Assembly: GCA_963780135.1 (NCBI GenBank)
Contig: CAWAAR010000002.1
Coordinates: 186,001-250,000 of the forward strand
DNA: 64,000 bases
Source of the DNA: Clostridium_AM sp963780135
GTDB taxonomy: Bacteria; Bacillota; Clostridia; Clostridiales; Clostridiaceae
Direction of reading: 5' to 3'
Position numbers and translations under genes: made by a program. Below, piece by piece: positions 26,171 to 35,072 of the stretch. Under the pieces are notes generated by a model, which saw only the letters and a program-made list of their open reading frames with translations, ran no database searches and was not told the DNA's origin. Numbering within the stretch: the first letter of the stretch is position 1; the number at the start of each line of letters is the position of its first letter.

Positions 26171-27634
26171 ATGATAAAAAAAGAAGAAGGAACAAAAAAA
26201 AACGTAGTATTAAAAAGGGCAGTAATTGGTGTGGTAATAGTAGTGGGGGTAGTACTATTTACAATACACCAGAATAATACTGTAAAAGCCTGGAGTGACC
26301 GTATATATCCAGGAGTAAAAATTGAAAATCAAGATTTATCTGGAAAAACAAAAGAACAAGCTAAAAGTATTATAGAACAAAAATATGGAGTTGAAATTGC
26401 AAAAAAGAAATTAAATATTAAGACAAAAGAAAAGACATATACATTAGAGTTTTCTAAAATGAATCCTAAATATGATATTGATGGAGCTATAAATGAAGCA
26501 TTTAAATATGGTAAAGATGCAAATTTGTTGAAAAAATACGGACTTATAAAATTTTCATTTAATAAGCAATATGCTTTGAAATTTGAGTATGACCACAAAC
26601 CCTTAGATGACTTAATTGATAATGTTGAAAAGGAAGTAAATAAGGAACCTGTAGATGCAACTTTAAATATTAGCGAGGGGAATTTTAAAGTAGTTCCAGA
26701 AAAGAAGGGTGAGAAGCTGCAGAAAGATAAGCTTAAAAAAGACCTTTTATCTAAAATCAATGGAAAAATTGGTGAAGATATGAATATACAAGCGCCCATG
26801 GAAGCAGTAAGTGCAAAGATAACAGGAGATAAAATTAGTAGCATAAATTATAAAATAGGTGAATTTAGTACAGAATATGGATCTATGTCTTCGCCGGAAA
26901 GAGCTAACAATATAATGTTAGCTGCACAAATCATAAATGGTAAAATATTAATGCCTGGTGATACGTTTAGTTTTAATGATATATTAGGTGAGAGGACCGC
27001 AGAAAAGGGATATCAAGCTGCACCTGTAATTGTAGGTAATCAAGTTGAGTCAGGACTTGGTGGAGGAATATGCCAAGTATCAAGTACGTTATATAATGCA
27101 GTGATTAGAGCAGATATAAAATCAATTGAAAGAACGCATCATACATTACCATCTCACTATGTAAAATTAGGTATGGATGCTACAGTGGACTATGGCAGTT
27201 TAGATTATAAATTTAAAAACACTTTAAAGTATCCTATATATATCCAGGGAGACGCTTCTGGTGGAGTTATTTCATTTAGTGTATATTCTAATAATTCTTT
27301 AGCTGGTATAGCAACGGATATAAATTCAAATGTTTATCAAACTGTAGAAGCAAATGTCAAATATGAAGATGATCCTACTTTAGCAGAAGGGAAAACAGAA
27401 GTAGTTAAACCGCCTTCCACAGGATATAAGGTTAAGGTGACAAAAACTACAACACAAAATGGAAAGACAATTAGTCAAGATATAATCGCAGATGATTATT
27501 ATGAACCGGTAGAAGGATTAATAAAAAGGGGAACGAAAAAACCAGAAACTCCAACTCCGCCACCGGTAGTTCCAGCAGCAACACCAACTACAACTACACC
27601 GCCAGCCACTCCAACCACGGCGCCAAAACACTAA
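26171..27634 (+). CDS. VanW-family cell-wall protein, paralogue 2
   Basis: A 487-aa paralogue of the gene ending at 25969, with the same order of domains: membrane helix (residues about 12-30), peptidoglycan-binding-like region, and VanW domain (GLGGGICQVSSTLYNAVIRA). It has an extra C-terminal G5-like segment (KVTKTTTQNGKTISQD) and a Pro/Thr-rich tail (PETPTPPPVVP), typical of wall-spanning regions. The pair is probably a tandem duplication with divergence. The gap of 201 bp between them contains an imperfect stem. Followed by a strong terminator. Confidence 0.9.
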   Translation: MIKKEEGTKKNVVLKRAVIGVVIVVGVVLFTIHQNNTVKAWSDRIYPGVKIENQDLSGKTKEQAKSIIEQKYGVEIAKKKLNIKTKEKTYTLEFSKMNPKYDIDGAINEAFKYGKDANLLKKYGLIKFSFNKQYALKFEYDHKPLDDLIDNVEKEVNKEPVDATLNISEGNFKVVPEKKGEKLQKDKLKKDLLSKINGKIGEDMNIQAPMEAVSAKITGDKISSINYKIGEFSTEYGSMSSPERANNIMLAAQIINGKILMPGDTFSFNDILGERTAEKGYQAAPVIVGNQVESGLGGGICQVSSTLYNAVIRADIKSIERTHHTLPSHYVKLGMDATVDYGSLDYKFKNTLKYPIYIQGDASGGVISFSVYSNNSLAGIATDINSNVYQTVEANVKYEDDPTLAEGKTEVVKPPSTGYKVKVTKTTTQNGKTISQDIIADDYYEPVEGLIKRGTKKPETPTPPPVVPAATPTTTTPPATPTTAPKH

Positions 27635-27687
27635 AAAAATGTCACAAGATTATTTAAATGACTGTAAATAATCTTGTGGCATTTTTA
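27634..27687 (+). terminator. Terminator after VanW paralogue 2
   Basis: Stem ATGTCACAAGATTATTT / AAATAATCTTGTGGCAT followed by TTTTTAATT. Confidence 0.85.
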
Positions 27688-27735
27688 ATTGTAATAACTC
27701 AACTTTCAGTTGTATGTAGAGTATATTATGGGGCT

Positions 27736-27976
27736 GTTTTTATTTTAACTTATACTCCATGGTATATTATAAGGAATTTGCACTATTAAATATTTTTAAT
27801 TAGTCTAAAGCTCAAATTTGCTGAAAGCCTAAGAACTTTGCCAAACTCGCTACTCTCAAACAGGGCTAAAGTTCTAAGGCTTTCAGCAAATTTTCGCTAA
27901 GACTAATAAAAAAATAATTTAATTGATGTGACAAATTCCTTATAATATACCATTACGTATAAGTTAAAATAAAAAC
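27736..27976. repeat. Long imperfect palindrome, about 240 bp
   Basis: Two arms of about 110 bp are near-complementary from end to end. The outer parts read GTTTTTATTTTAACTTATAC on both strands, then GGTATATTATAAGGAATTTG on both. The inner parts contain AATTTGCTGAAAGCCT(A/T)AGAACTTT on both arms. The loop is about 30 nt around CCAAACTCGCTACTCTCAAACAG. No ORF is present. It has the form of a MITE-like or other non-autonomous palindromic repeat. 27977-28170 shows nothing further I can support. Confidence 0.7.
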
Positions 27977-28170
27977 TAGTTACTGTAAATGCACTCGCTT
28001 ACAATTTAAATTTGATTTTTACAAATAGCTATATGTTCTTCATTATAAGGCTGATAATTATTGACACCGCTAGGTTATGTTCTGTATGTATTTAATTATT
28101 TTCAAGAATTTTGATATAAACAGAGCTCTTAGTGGAAGTTCGAGTTTTGACTCCATCTGATGCTTTAAAA

Positions 28171-28200
28171 TTGACATTAAATAATTATATATGGTAAAAT
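28171..28200 (+). promoter_or_regulatory. Promoter of the tRNA-Leu gene
   Basis: TTGACA (28171-28176) and TAAAAT (28195-28200), 18-bp spacer, about 55 bp before the mature tRNA. Confidence 0.6.
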
Positions 28201-28256
28201 GTACAAAATAGCATTATTATTCTGCTTTAAAATATAGTGGAATACATTTTCAATAT

Positions 28257-28342
28257 GCGGGTATGGCGAAACGGCAGACGCTCTAGATTCAGGTTCTAGT
28301 GAAGGAAACTTTGTGCAGGTTCAAATCCTGTTACCCGCACCA
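28257..28342 (+). tRNA. tRNA-Leu (anticodon CAG)
   Basis: Complete class II tRNA with encoded CCA. The acceptor stem is GCGGGTA / TACCCGC, the anticodon stem CTAGA / TCTAG with loop TTCAGGT (anticodon CAG), the long variable arm TGAAGGAAACTTTG, and the T arm GCAGG-TTCAAAT-CCTGT. It reads leucine codon CUG. Its 3' part is the integration site of the following genomic island: the same 61 bp reappear at 46934-46994. Confidence 0.97.
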
Positions 28343-28344
28343 TA
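28284..28344 (+). other. attL: tRNA-Leu 3' part, left copy of the island repeat
   Basis: 61 bp from the anticodon stem/loop through the CCA, repeated with one mismatch (C28290 versus T46940) at 46934-46994. The left copy completes a functional tRNA, so the island carries the replacement 3' end, as is usual for tyrosine integrases using an anticodon-loop crossover. Confidence 0.92.
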
Positions 28345-28380
28345 TGAATGCTTAAAGGCATTTCGGTAATAAATATTGTA

Positions 28381-28439
28381 TAAAAAACCTCCATAAGATT
28401 ATTTACCAAAAAGGTAGTTAGTCTTATGGGGGTTTTTCT
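28381..28439 (+). terminator. Terminator at the island left edge
   Basis: Stem AAAAACCTCCATAAGA / TCTTATGGGGGTTTTT with a partly paired interior; it ends transcripts from the reconstituted tRNA gene. Confidence 0.75.
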
Positions 28440-28486
28440 TTTATATTTGTATCTATAAATTACAAATTAGAGGTGATAAATAGTAA

Positions 28487-28759
28487 ATGCGTAAGAAGAT
28501 TGATTTAGCAAAAAATAAAGCTAATAAGACTTTTGATGAAGGATTTGACGAGTTTGTAACTTGGTGTAAGGTCAGAAATCTTAGACCTACAACAATAAAG
28601 TATTACGAAGACATAATAAATATATGGTATAAATTTTGTGATTATAAGACCCCTATAAAAAATATAACAAAAGAAACAGTTAATGAATTTATAAGGTTTC
28701 TTCAAACTAAAACTAAGGAGAATCAAGTAACTGTAAATACTGTAGTGAGAGGTGTATAA
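28487..28759 (+). pseudogene. Tyrosine integrase, N-terminal remnant
   Basis: Only 90 codons, with ribosome site AGAGGTGAT. The sequence FDEFVTWCKVRNLRPTTIKYYEDIINIWYKFC is the SAM-like core-binding domain of phage/ICE integrases. The reading frame stops where the IS3-family element begins; the catalytic domain (R...H-R..Y) is absent and I find no continuation on the far side of the IS. Its position next to attL fits the island integrase. It is broken and cannot recombine. Confidence 0.85.
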
Positions 28760-30216
28760 AATGGACCCTATAGAGTGAACACTAGAAAAAAAGTGTTCCA
28801 TCTGTAGGGTCTTTTTGTACAATAATAGTAATTGGAGGTAACGAATAATGAGTAAAATTATCTTTTCACCAGAAGATATTAAAAAACTAGAGAAAAACCC
28901 TAATGTTGCTAAAGTCTCCGAACGCTCCATAACATATACTGATGAGTTTAAGCATTTGTTTATTGAGGAATATTTAAAAGGTAAATTGCCTCGATTAATA
29001 TTTGAAAATGCAGGATTTGATCTTGATATGATTGGGAAAAAACGTTATGAACAAGCTGCTTGCAGATGGATAAATTCTTATAGAAAAGATGGAATTTTAG
29101 GATTGAAAGACAATCGTAGTGAGAATTCTGGACGTCCGCGCGTTATGGAACTGTCTCAAGAGGAGATTATTGAACGTCAGAAAGCAAAAATAGTATTACT
29201 TGAGGAGCAGGTAGAACTGTTAAAAAAATTAGACAAGATAGAAAGGATGCTGGTAAATGCAAGAAGAAGTCTATCACCAAGTAACATATTTCAATTGATT
29301 AATGATACCATTTTAAAATACAGTCTTAATGGAATGCTATCATATTTATGTGAAATGTTAGGAGATTCACGCTCTGGATACTATAATTACATAGCTTCAT
29401 CAGAAACCCGAAGGGAGAAGGAAGAAACCGACCTACGGTCAAAAGATTTAATCCTTAAAGCGTTTTATAAACATGGATACAAGAAAGGCTCTCGCTCTAT
29501 AAAAATGACATTAGAGCAGGAGTTTAGCTTGATTTTCAACAGGAAACGGATACAAAGAATCATGCGCAAATATGATATAATTTGCCCAATCAGGAAGGCC
29601 AACCCCTATCGCCGCATGGCAAAAGCCACAAAAGAACATACTGTGGTTCCCAATCTATTAAATAGAGAATTCAAACAGTTTGTTCCAGGCAAGGTGCTTT
29701 TGACTGATATCACATATCTTCCATTTGGCTCATCGAAGATGGCTTATTTGTCTACGATCAAATATGCTTCTACAAATGAAATCCTTGCTTACCATGTATC
29801 GGAACGCATTAAATTAGACATTGCTACAATAACCATTGAAAAACTGGTAAGTCAAAAAAGTGGATTATTGCATACTGAAGCATTCATTCATTCCGATCAA
29901 GGATGTCATTACACCAGTCCAATATTTCAAAGAATTCTGAAAAAGTATGGATTAGGTCAATCTATGTCTAGACGTGGAAACTGTTGGGACAACGCTCCAC
30001 AGGAATCTTTCTTTGGTCATATGAAAGACGAAATAGACTATCAAAGCTGTAAGACATTTCAAGAGTTGGTAAACATGATTGATCACTATATGAATTATTA
30101 TAATAACTATAGATATCAATGGGCATTAAGAAAGCTGACCCCTGTACAATACAGAAATCAGCTTTTAGATGCTTAACTCTTTTTTTAAAATTGTCCTTGA
30201 CATAGGGTCCATTTTA
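28757..30216. mobile_element. IS3-family insertion sequence
   Basis: About 1.46 kb, bounded by inverted ends TAAAATGGACCCTAT; pairing may continue outward (GGTGTA versus GGGTGT). The left end also forms a terminator-like hairpin (GACCCTA / TAGGGTC then TTTTT). A single transposase ORF fills it. No convincing target duplication was found, so a deletion may accompany the insertion. It truncates the island integrase. Confidence 0.85.
28848..30176 (+). CDS. IS3-family transposase, single-ORF form
   Basis: A 442-aa transposase. The N-terminal third has a helix-turn-helix segment (EYLKGKLPRLIFENAGF, KRYEQAACRWINSYRKDGILGLKDNR) followed by a Leu/Lys-rich coiled coil. The C-terminal part is an rve-type integrase core with DDE in LLTDITYLPFG, IHSDQGCHYTS and NAPQESFFGHMKDE. 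Most IS3 members make OrfAB by frameshifting; here both parts are in one continuous frame. The ribosome site is GGAGG. It looks intact. Confidence 0.92.
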   Translation: MSKIIFSPEDIKKLEKNPNVAKVSERSITYTDEFKHLFIEEYLKGKLPRLIFENAGFDLDMIGKKRYEQAACRWINSYRKDGILGLKDNRSENSGRPRVMELSQEEIIERQKAKIVLLEEQVELLKKLDKIERMLVNARRSLSPSNIFQLINDTILKYSLNGMLSYLCEMLGDSRSGYYNYIASSETRREKEETDLRSKDLILKAFYKHGYKKGSRSIKMTLEQEFSLIFNRKRIQRIMRKYDIICPIRKANPYRRMAKATKEHTVVPNLLNREFKQFVPGKVLLTDITYLPFGSSKMAYLSTIKYASTNEILAYHVSERIKLDIATITIEKLVSQKSGLLHTEAFIHSDQGCHYTSPIFQRILKKYGLGQSMSRRGNCWDNAPQESFFGHMKDEIDYQSCKTFQELVNMIDHYMNYYNNYRYQWALRKLTPVQYRNQLLDA

Positions 30217-30418
30217 ACACCCTTCTTTCTTTTATTATATATTTAAACATATAAGTGTCCATGTAAATAGCTTTCTCAGAGTTAAATACGTTTAAAAATA
30301 AAATCAACATTTCATTACAAATTATTGATGTTTAATACCATTTAAACGTTGTAGGACGCATTAAGAGCAATGATATTATTGATAATTATTTACCTACATA
30401 TGGATGTTAATGTAAATT

Positions 30419-30447
30419 TTTTCGAAAATAGTATTTTATGATATAAT
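30419..30447 (+). promoter_or_regulatory. Possible promoter of the Abi-like gene
   Basis: A perfect TATAAT at 30442-30447 with a weak -35 (TTTTCG, 30419-30424) 17 bp upstream. 30217-30418 contains no other feature I can support. Confidence 0.4.
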
Positions 30448-30519
30448 CGTACTTATAAAAGTTATTTTAACATTATAACGTATTATGAATTAATTTTATA
30501 TATTATGGGGGGATTTAAA

Positions 30520-31452
30520 ATGGATTATAAAGAAATAGTTTTAGCAAAGATTTCTTCACTATTATCAAAAAAATATTTTATAATTCACAAAAATGGAGAA
30601 ATTAAAAAAAGTTTAAAGTGTTGTGACTTAAACGAAATGTACGAAAAAAATGAGGATTATATAGAGCCAAATACATACAGCCATTACAATGGCGGTAAAT
30701 ATGAATATGATAATCAAGAGTATAATTTATTTATAGGATTAGACAATATATTTACAGAACTATATACCAGTAGCAACATAAAGGGAATACTAAGATTATT
30801 AAAAGAATTAGCAGAGAATTTTAATCCGTATTTATTAGAGGTGATGTATGAAGATGAAGAATATAAAAAATACTTTGATGAATTAAATAGTTTATATCAA
30901 GTATTTGGACTGTGTATTAAAATTGAAAACGAAAAATTTAAAGTTGATTATTGGTCTGGAAAAAGTGAAAATAAAATTAAAGATATGTTTAGTGTAGAAG
31001 AATGGTTATCTGATAAATATCCAGAGGTATATAGTTCTTATGAAGGCGCTATAACAACATATGCGAACGGAAATTATGGGACATGTATTGAAGCGTGTAG
31101 AACTACCTTAACTGGGTTATTTTCTAAATTTAAAGGCAGTAGCGAATTTGCAAAATGGTTGAGAGCAATAAGTAATATTTCTGGTGAAATGGATGATGGC
31201 GACTTAAAAGAATTGAAAAATAATATGGATAAAGCAACAACAAAAAATGATTTAGCCAATTTCTTTGGAGAAAATGCCGAAGGTAGATTTACAAAGACTA
31301 GAGCAATATATATGATTTATTCAATGATGTCAGATTACGGAACACATAGAGAAGAAGGTATAATTGAAAAACCAACGCATGAAGATGCTCTAATGATGTT
31401 TAGAATGACAGAAGATATAATGATTTGGATATTTATGAAAGTAGCCAATTAA
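30520..31452 (+). CDS. Abi-C-like protein (abortive infection C-terminal domain)
   Basis: A 310-aa cytosolic protein. The C-terminal half (about residues 165-310) resembles the Abi C-terminal family: YEGAITTYANGNYGTCIEACRTTLTGLF, then MSDYGTHREEG and a terminal helix MFRMTEDIMIWIFMKV. These are HEPN-like helical features seen in phage-exclusion proteins, but no exact RxxxxH catalytic motif is obvious. The N-terminal half is unrecognised. The start is the ATG after GGGGGG; an in-frame ATG at 30505 overlaps that site. It is first in the island cargo, a single-gene unit followed by a small hairpin. Confidence 0.7.
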   Translation: MDYKEIVLAKISSLLSKKYFIIHKNGEIKKSLKCCDLNEMYEKNEDYIEPNTYSHYNGGKYEYDNQEYNLFIGLDNIFTELYTSSNIKGILRLLKELAENFNPYLLEVMYEDEEYKKYFDELNSLYQVFGLCIKIENEKFKVDYWSGKSENKIKDMFSVEEWLSDKYPEVYSSYEGAITTYANGNYGTCIEACRTTLTGLFSKFKGSSEFAKWLRAISNISGEMDDGDLKELKNNMDKATTKNDLANFFGENAEGRFTKTRAIYMIYSMMSDYGTHREEGIIEKPTHEDALMMFRMTEDIMIWIFMKVAN

Positions 31453-31620
31453 TTAGTTTGTAATATTCTTATATTGTTTAATATCAATAGCAGAAATGCT
31501 CTTTTTTACTCTAAAGGAAATTATAAAATTTTAAAACTGTGGATAATTAATTTATATTAGTGGATAATTATGTAATGTTAGGTTTATTAAGGATATAATT
31601 ATTATAAGGGGGTATAAAAC

Positions 31621-32883
31621 ATGAGTATAGGAGATACTTTAAAATGTATTTTACCGTCAGAGGTAGAAATATACAATATAACCAATACAGAGAAGGATAT
31701 ATCATATTGTTCAATTAGGTTTTCTTATAATAAAATTAACGTAGTTATAGATATAGAAGATTGTGATGATACATACTGGGATATAGATAGATTTATAGCA
31801 GGAGTAAAGGAGTTTAAAATAGAAAAATATAATAGTAAATACAGATATACAACATATCTTTCAGCTCTATCAGGCAGTATCGCTAATGTTTTCTTTTTAA
31901 AAGCTGTTGTGGCAAACGATACATTTACAGGAATACGTCCACTTGATAGATATGTATTAGAAGAAATAAAATTATTGTGTGAATCTAGTTATTTTACTAT
32001 AGATAAATATTTAAATAGTATAGAGAAAGAGGTTATTAATAAAGTAACTTACTACTCTATCACACCTAACTTTACAGTATTGAATAAGGTGTACCAGAAT
32101 ATGCACAGTATTCCGAGATTTGATATAGGTAAGTTTCATGAAAAAGAAGTATTTATAGATGTAGAAGAATTTAACAATATAATGAGGGGATTATTGAGTG
32201 GTACTGGGTATAATATTATTCTAGATATTAAGAAGTTCATAAGAAAATCTAGGGTAGATACAATTATAGTAAAAGGAAATAAAGCATTACAGATAACTAA
32301 TAGGATGCCATCGTTTTTTTTACTTTGCACAGAATCACAGTTAATATATTATATAGGGAACATAATAAGCAGAGCAGAAGAGAAAATACTAGATATAAAC
32401 ACTGTACCTGAAGGATGTATTCTAATTAGTGAAGAGGAAGAATATAGTGCTTTTATAAATATAGTAGATGTTGAATATAGAGGTAACTTAGGAGTAACAG
32501 TAATAGAGATAGAATCAAAACATGAAGAATATAAAAATACATTATGTGTTAAGACAATTAAGAAAGATAATCTTAATAATTTCTTAGCAGGTGATATGAA
32601 GTCCTTTATTAGCAAGCTTAAAGTTAAGTATACAGAGAGCACGATAAAAATAGATAATAAGACATATTGTGCATACTCATATAAAGGTGCTTTAAAATTT
32701 GTAATGAGGGGTGATAAGGTAATAAATGATAGGAGAATATTTAAAATTATAAAATCAGCTATTCTTGATATTCTTGAAAAAGAGGTTAAAGAAAAAGAGA
32801 GAAGTACTACTGAGTATAATGTAGAAACTAATAATGAGAGCTTTTCAGGAGAATACTATCCTATTGAGGATGGAGAGGAATAG
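31621..32883 (+). CDS. Island protein of unknown function
   Basis: A 420-aa cytosolic protein that I do not recognise. There is no Walker motif, signal peptide or membrane helix. It has a mixed alpha/beta look and an acidic C-terminal tail (SGEYYPIEDGEE). The ribosome site AAGGGGG precedes the ATG. It is followed by a terminator, so it is a separate unit between the Abi-like gene and the five-gene operon. By location it is likely a defence or mobile-element gene, but this is inference only. Confidence 0.7.
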   Translation: MSIGDTLKCILPSEVEIYNITNTEKDISYCSIRFSYNKINVVIDIEDCDDTYWDIDRFIAGVKEFKIEKYNSKYRYTTYLSALSGSIANVFFLKAVVANDTFTGIRPLDRYVLEEIKLLCESSYFTIDKYLNSIEKEVINKVTYYSITPNFTVLNKVYQNMHSIPRFDIGKFHEKEVFIDVEEFNNIMRGLLSGTGYNIILDIKKFIRKSRVDTIIVKGNKALQITNRMPSFFLLCTESQLIYYIGNIISRAEEKILDINTVPEGCILISEEEEYSAFINIVDVEYRGNLGVTVIEIESKHEEYKNTLCVKTIKKDNLNNFLAGDMKSFISKLKVKYTESTIKIDNKTYCAYSYKGALKFVMRGDKVINDRRIFKIIKSAILDILEKEVKEKERSTTEYNVETNNESFSGEYYPIEDGEE

Positions 32884-32925
32884 ATAGATTTATAAAAGAC
32901 TTATTTCAATGCAAAATATTGATAT

Positions 32926-32966
32926 ATAGAGGCTTATAGTTATTTTAGCTATAAGCTTTTTTATTT
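32926..32966 (+). terminator. Terminator after the 420-aa island gene
   Basis: Stem AGGCTTATAGTTA / TAGCTATAAGCTT followed by TTTTTATTTTTT. Confidence 0.75.
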
Positions 32967-33071
32967 TTTGAATTAGCGTCATAACTTAACAGTATTGATA
33001 CTAATAAAGTAACAGCATAGTGCCAATATGTAGGTTGGTGTCAAAACTTACATTCAAAAAGTGAGGGGAGT

Positions 33072-33097
33072 AAAAGAGCAGAAATGCTCTTTTTGAT
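33072..33097 (+). terminator. Small hairpin terminator
   Basis: AAAGAGCA-GAAA-TGCTCTTTTTG. A similar GCAGAAATGCTCTTTTTT lies at about 31490 after the Abi-like gene, so the motif is reused in the island. Confidence 0.6.
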
Positions 33098-33170
33098 TTT
33101 GTAATTTATTGGAGTTCAAGAATTTTTAATTGTGTAGAAGTATCTCTGCTTATTTAAAGGTATGTATTTG

Positions 33171-33305
33171 ATGAGATGGTATATGTTAAATATATTGAGT
33201 GTACTGGATTTGTATACACAAACAGTCAAATATTATGTATATTTGAATACTATAAATTTACTTATAATACTTATCTTAATAGTAGCTATTCTACATAGGG
33301 TTTAA
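33171..33305 (+). CDS. Candidate 44-aa small membrane protein
   Basis: A short ORF in the 578-bp gap before the five-gene operon. AAAGG lies 10 nt before the ATG. The last 15 residues form a hydrophobic helix (NLLIILILIVAILHRV), preceded by a polar aromatic part (YTQTVKYYVYLNT). Small single-helix proteins next to defence operons can be toxins or effectors, but coding potential is unproven. The rest of this gap (33306-33424) shows no other feature. Confidence 0.3.
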   Translation: MRWYMLNILSVLDLYTQTVKYYVYLNTINLLIILILIVAILHRV

Positions 33306-33424
33306 TTAACAGGTAGCGAAGGCTGAGAAACTTATACTTTTTTATATGTTTTATTCCTTTTTTAGGTATAGGGTGGTAAAATTAAAGTGTGTGAAACCAA
33401 CAAATAGATTCATATGAAATTTAG

Positions 33425-33440
33425 AATAGATTAGTCTATT
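33425..33440. promoter_or_regulatory. Palindrome just before the five-gene operon
   Basis: AATAGA-TTAG-TCTATT, directly upstream of a TATAAT-like sequence (33443-33448) and the GGTGGTGG ribosome site. It could be an operator or part of the translation start region; no repressor gene is adjacent. Confidence 0.3.
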
Positions 33441-33461
33441 ATTATAATGGTGGTGGTAGAA

Positions 33462-35018
33462 ATGAATTTAAGGGATAAAGTTAATTGTATTTCTAAGTTT
33501 TGCGGCATCAGTTTTGATCATTCCAATATGATTGATGAAAGACAACACGAAATTTTATTTAATATTGAATTAAATGAAGAAGTTGAAATAAAAAATATAA
33601 TGTCAGGAGTTGACATTATTATATTGACTGGAGAGGCTGGGGATGGAAAAAGCCGAATGATTAGAAATATTGAAAAGTATTTAAATAGCAATGAATTTGA
33701 AGTTATCCCGGATTTCTCTGCTTTAACAAAAAAAGATAGGGAAGAAGTCATTAAGGATATTAAAAGTCTGTTATCTGGAGAAATAAAAGTTAGAAAAAAG
33801 ATAATAGCAGCCAATATAGGTATATTTACAAAAACGTTGCTAAAAGTAGATGTTGAACTGTTGGACAACCTATCAACAAATTCTAAAGTTAAGATAATTA
33901 ATTTTGAAAAAAGAAATTTAGCGCAAAGATTTGGTCAAGATGACAAGATGTTTGAGTCAATTATAAGAAAGTTTGTAGAATATGATACTATCAGCTGTGA
34001 TTGTAATTTAAAGAATGAATGTCCATTTAAAAAGAATCTAGATAAGCTTCAAGATAAAAATGTTATTGAGAATATTAGAGTATTGTGTGATACGTTATAT
34101 TTAATAGGTGAACACATAACTTTTAGAGAATTATTATCATTAATTGCATACATGGTTACTAGAGGAGAAGATTGTGTGAGTATAATGGAAGATAGTGATA
34201 GTAAAGATTTAAGTTGCTATAATATTTTTGAATTAAATGACGATGTATTGTTTAGGAAATTTAGCATGCTAGATCCAGTCAAGAAAAGTAATGACATTGA
34301 TAGTGAAATATATCAAATGTGTAAAGAGAACAATAATCCATTAACTGCATATATAGCAGCAAAGAGAAGATTTTTTTTTGAAAAACAACATGAAGATCCT
34401 TATAAGCTTTTACCTGTTGATTATCTTAGTGAGTTTAGGAAGATTATTAGGTATCTTCATAAGAAACCATATTACACTAAAGCTAGAGGAAACGATAGTA
34501 TTTTTATTGACGTAAAAAAAGGTTTGATTAAATTAATTTCACCATATGAGACTAACTTAGAAATATCGTTCTACGATACCCCTAATCGAATAAGTAAGGA
34601 AACTAAAACCAAATTTAATATAGATATAAATAATATTGAACTTATATGGAATAGATATGATTTCAAATTCGAACCTGAAGAGTTATCAAATAAAGTAGAA
34701 AATAACACATTTTCATTGAGTTACTACTCTTCCGCCAAGGTAATTAGCTTAAACATTAACTATACACTATTTAAATACATTATTAGTGCTAAAAATGGAT
34801 TATATTTAGACAGAAATAGTGAAATTGTTGAGGAATTTGGTCTTGCTGATTTTTTTAGAAAAGTATTAAAGCATAATAGTAATGCCTATGGAAAAATGCA
34901 GGTCATTTTTTCTGAAAAAGATAACAATTATATAGATTTTGAGCTAATTAAGTACAAAGAAAAGATTATGTTCTCCGATAAAAATGGAATAGAAAAGGTA
35001 ATGATTAAGAGAATTTAA
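33462..35018 (+). CDS. Operon gene 1: P-loop ATPase, weakly DptF-like
   Basis: A 518-aa protein with a clear Walker A (ILTGEAGDGKS, GEAGDGKS at residues 57-64) in the context of an AAA/STAND-like ATPase. Further on are KIINFEKRNLAQRF and a Cys cluster CDCNLKNECPF (near residue 180), then HITFRELLSLIAYMVTRGED. This layout resembles from memory DptF/DndF, the ATPase of phosphorothioate-dependent restriction, but I see no dndA-E modification genes nearby. The start is the ATG after GGTGGTGG; an in-frame ATG at 33447 overlaps that site. It is first of five tightly packed genes. Confidence 0.75.
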   Translation: MNLRDKVNCISKFCGISFDHSNMIDERQHEILFNIELNEEVEIKNIMSGVDIIILTGEAGDGKSRMIRNIEKYLNSNEFEVIPDFSALTKKDREEVIKDIKSLLSGEIKVRKKIIAANIGIFTKTLLKVDVELLDNLSTNSKVKIINFEKRNLAQRFGQDDKMFESIIRKFVEYDTISCDCNLKNECPFKKNLDKLQDKNVIENIRVLCDTLYLIGEHITFRELLSLIAYMVTRGEDCVSIMEDSDSKDLSCYNIFELNDDVLFRKFSMLDPVKKSNDIDSEIYQMCKENNNPLTAYIAAKRRFFFEKQHEDPYKLLPVDYLSEFRKIIRYLHKKPYYTKARGNDSIFIDVKKGLIKLISPYETNLEISFYDTPNRISKETKTKFNIDINNIELIWNRYDFKFEPEELSNKVENNTFSLSYYSSAKVISLNINYTLFKYIISAKNGLYLDRNSEIVEEFGLADFFRKVLKHNSNAYGKMQVIFSEKDNNYIDFELIKYKEKIMFSDKNGIEKVMIKRI

Positions 35019-35072
35019 TTAGAAAATTTTAAATCACTACAAGAAATATGAAACATGAGGAGTAGTTATGTA

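Noticed and set aside
26329..26844. 171-codon open frame on the minus strand inside VanW paralogue 2
   Set aside because: Antisense shadow: no ribosome site, low-complexity Ser/Phe-rich product, and the plus-strand gene is well supported.
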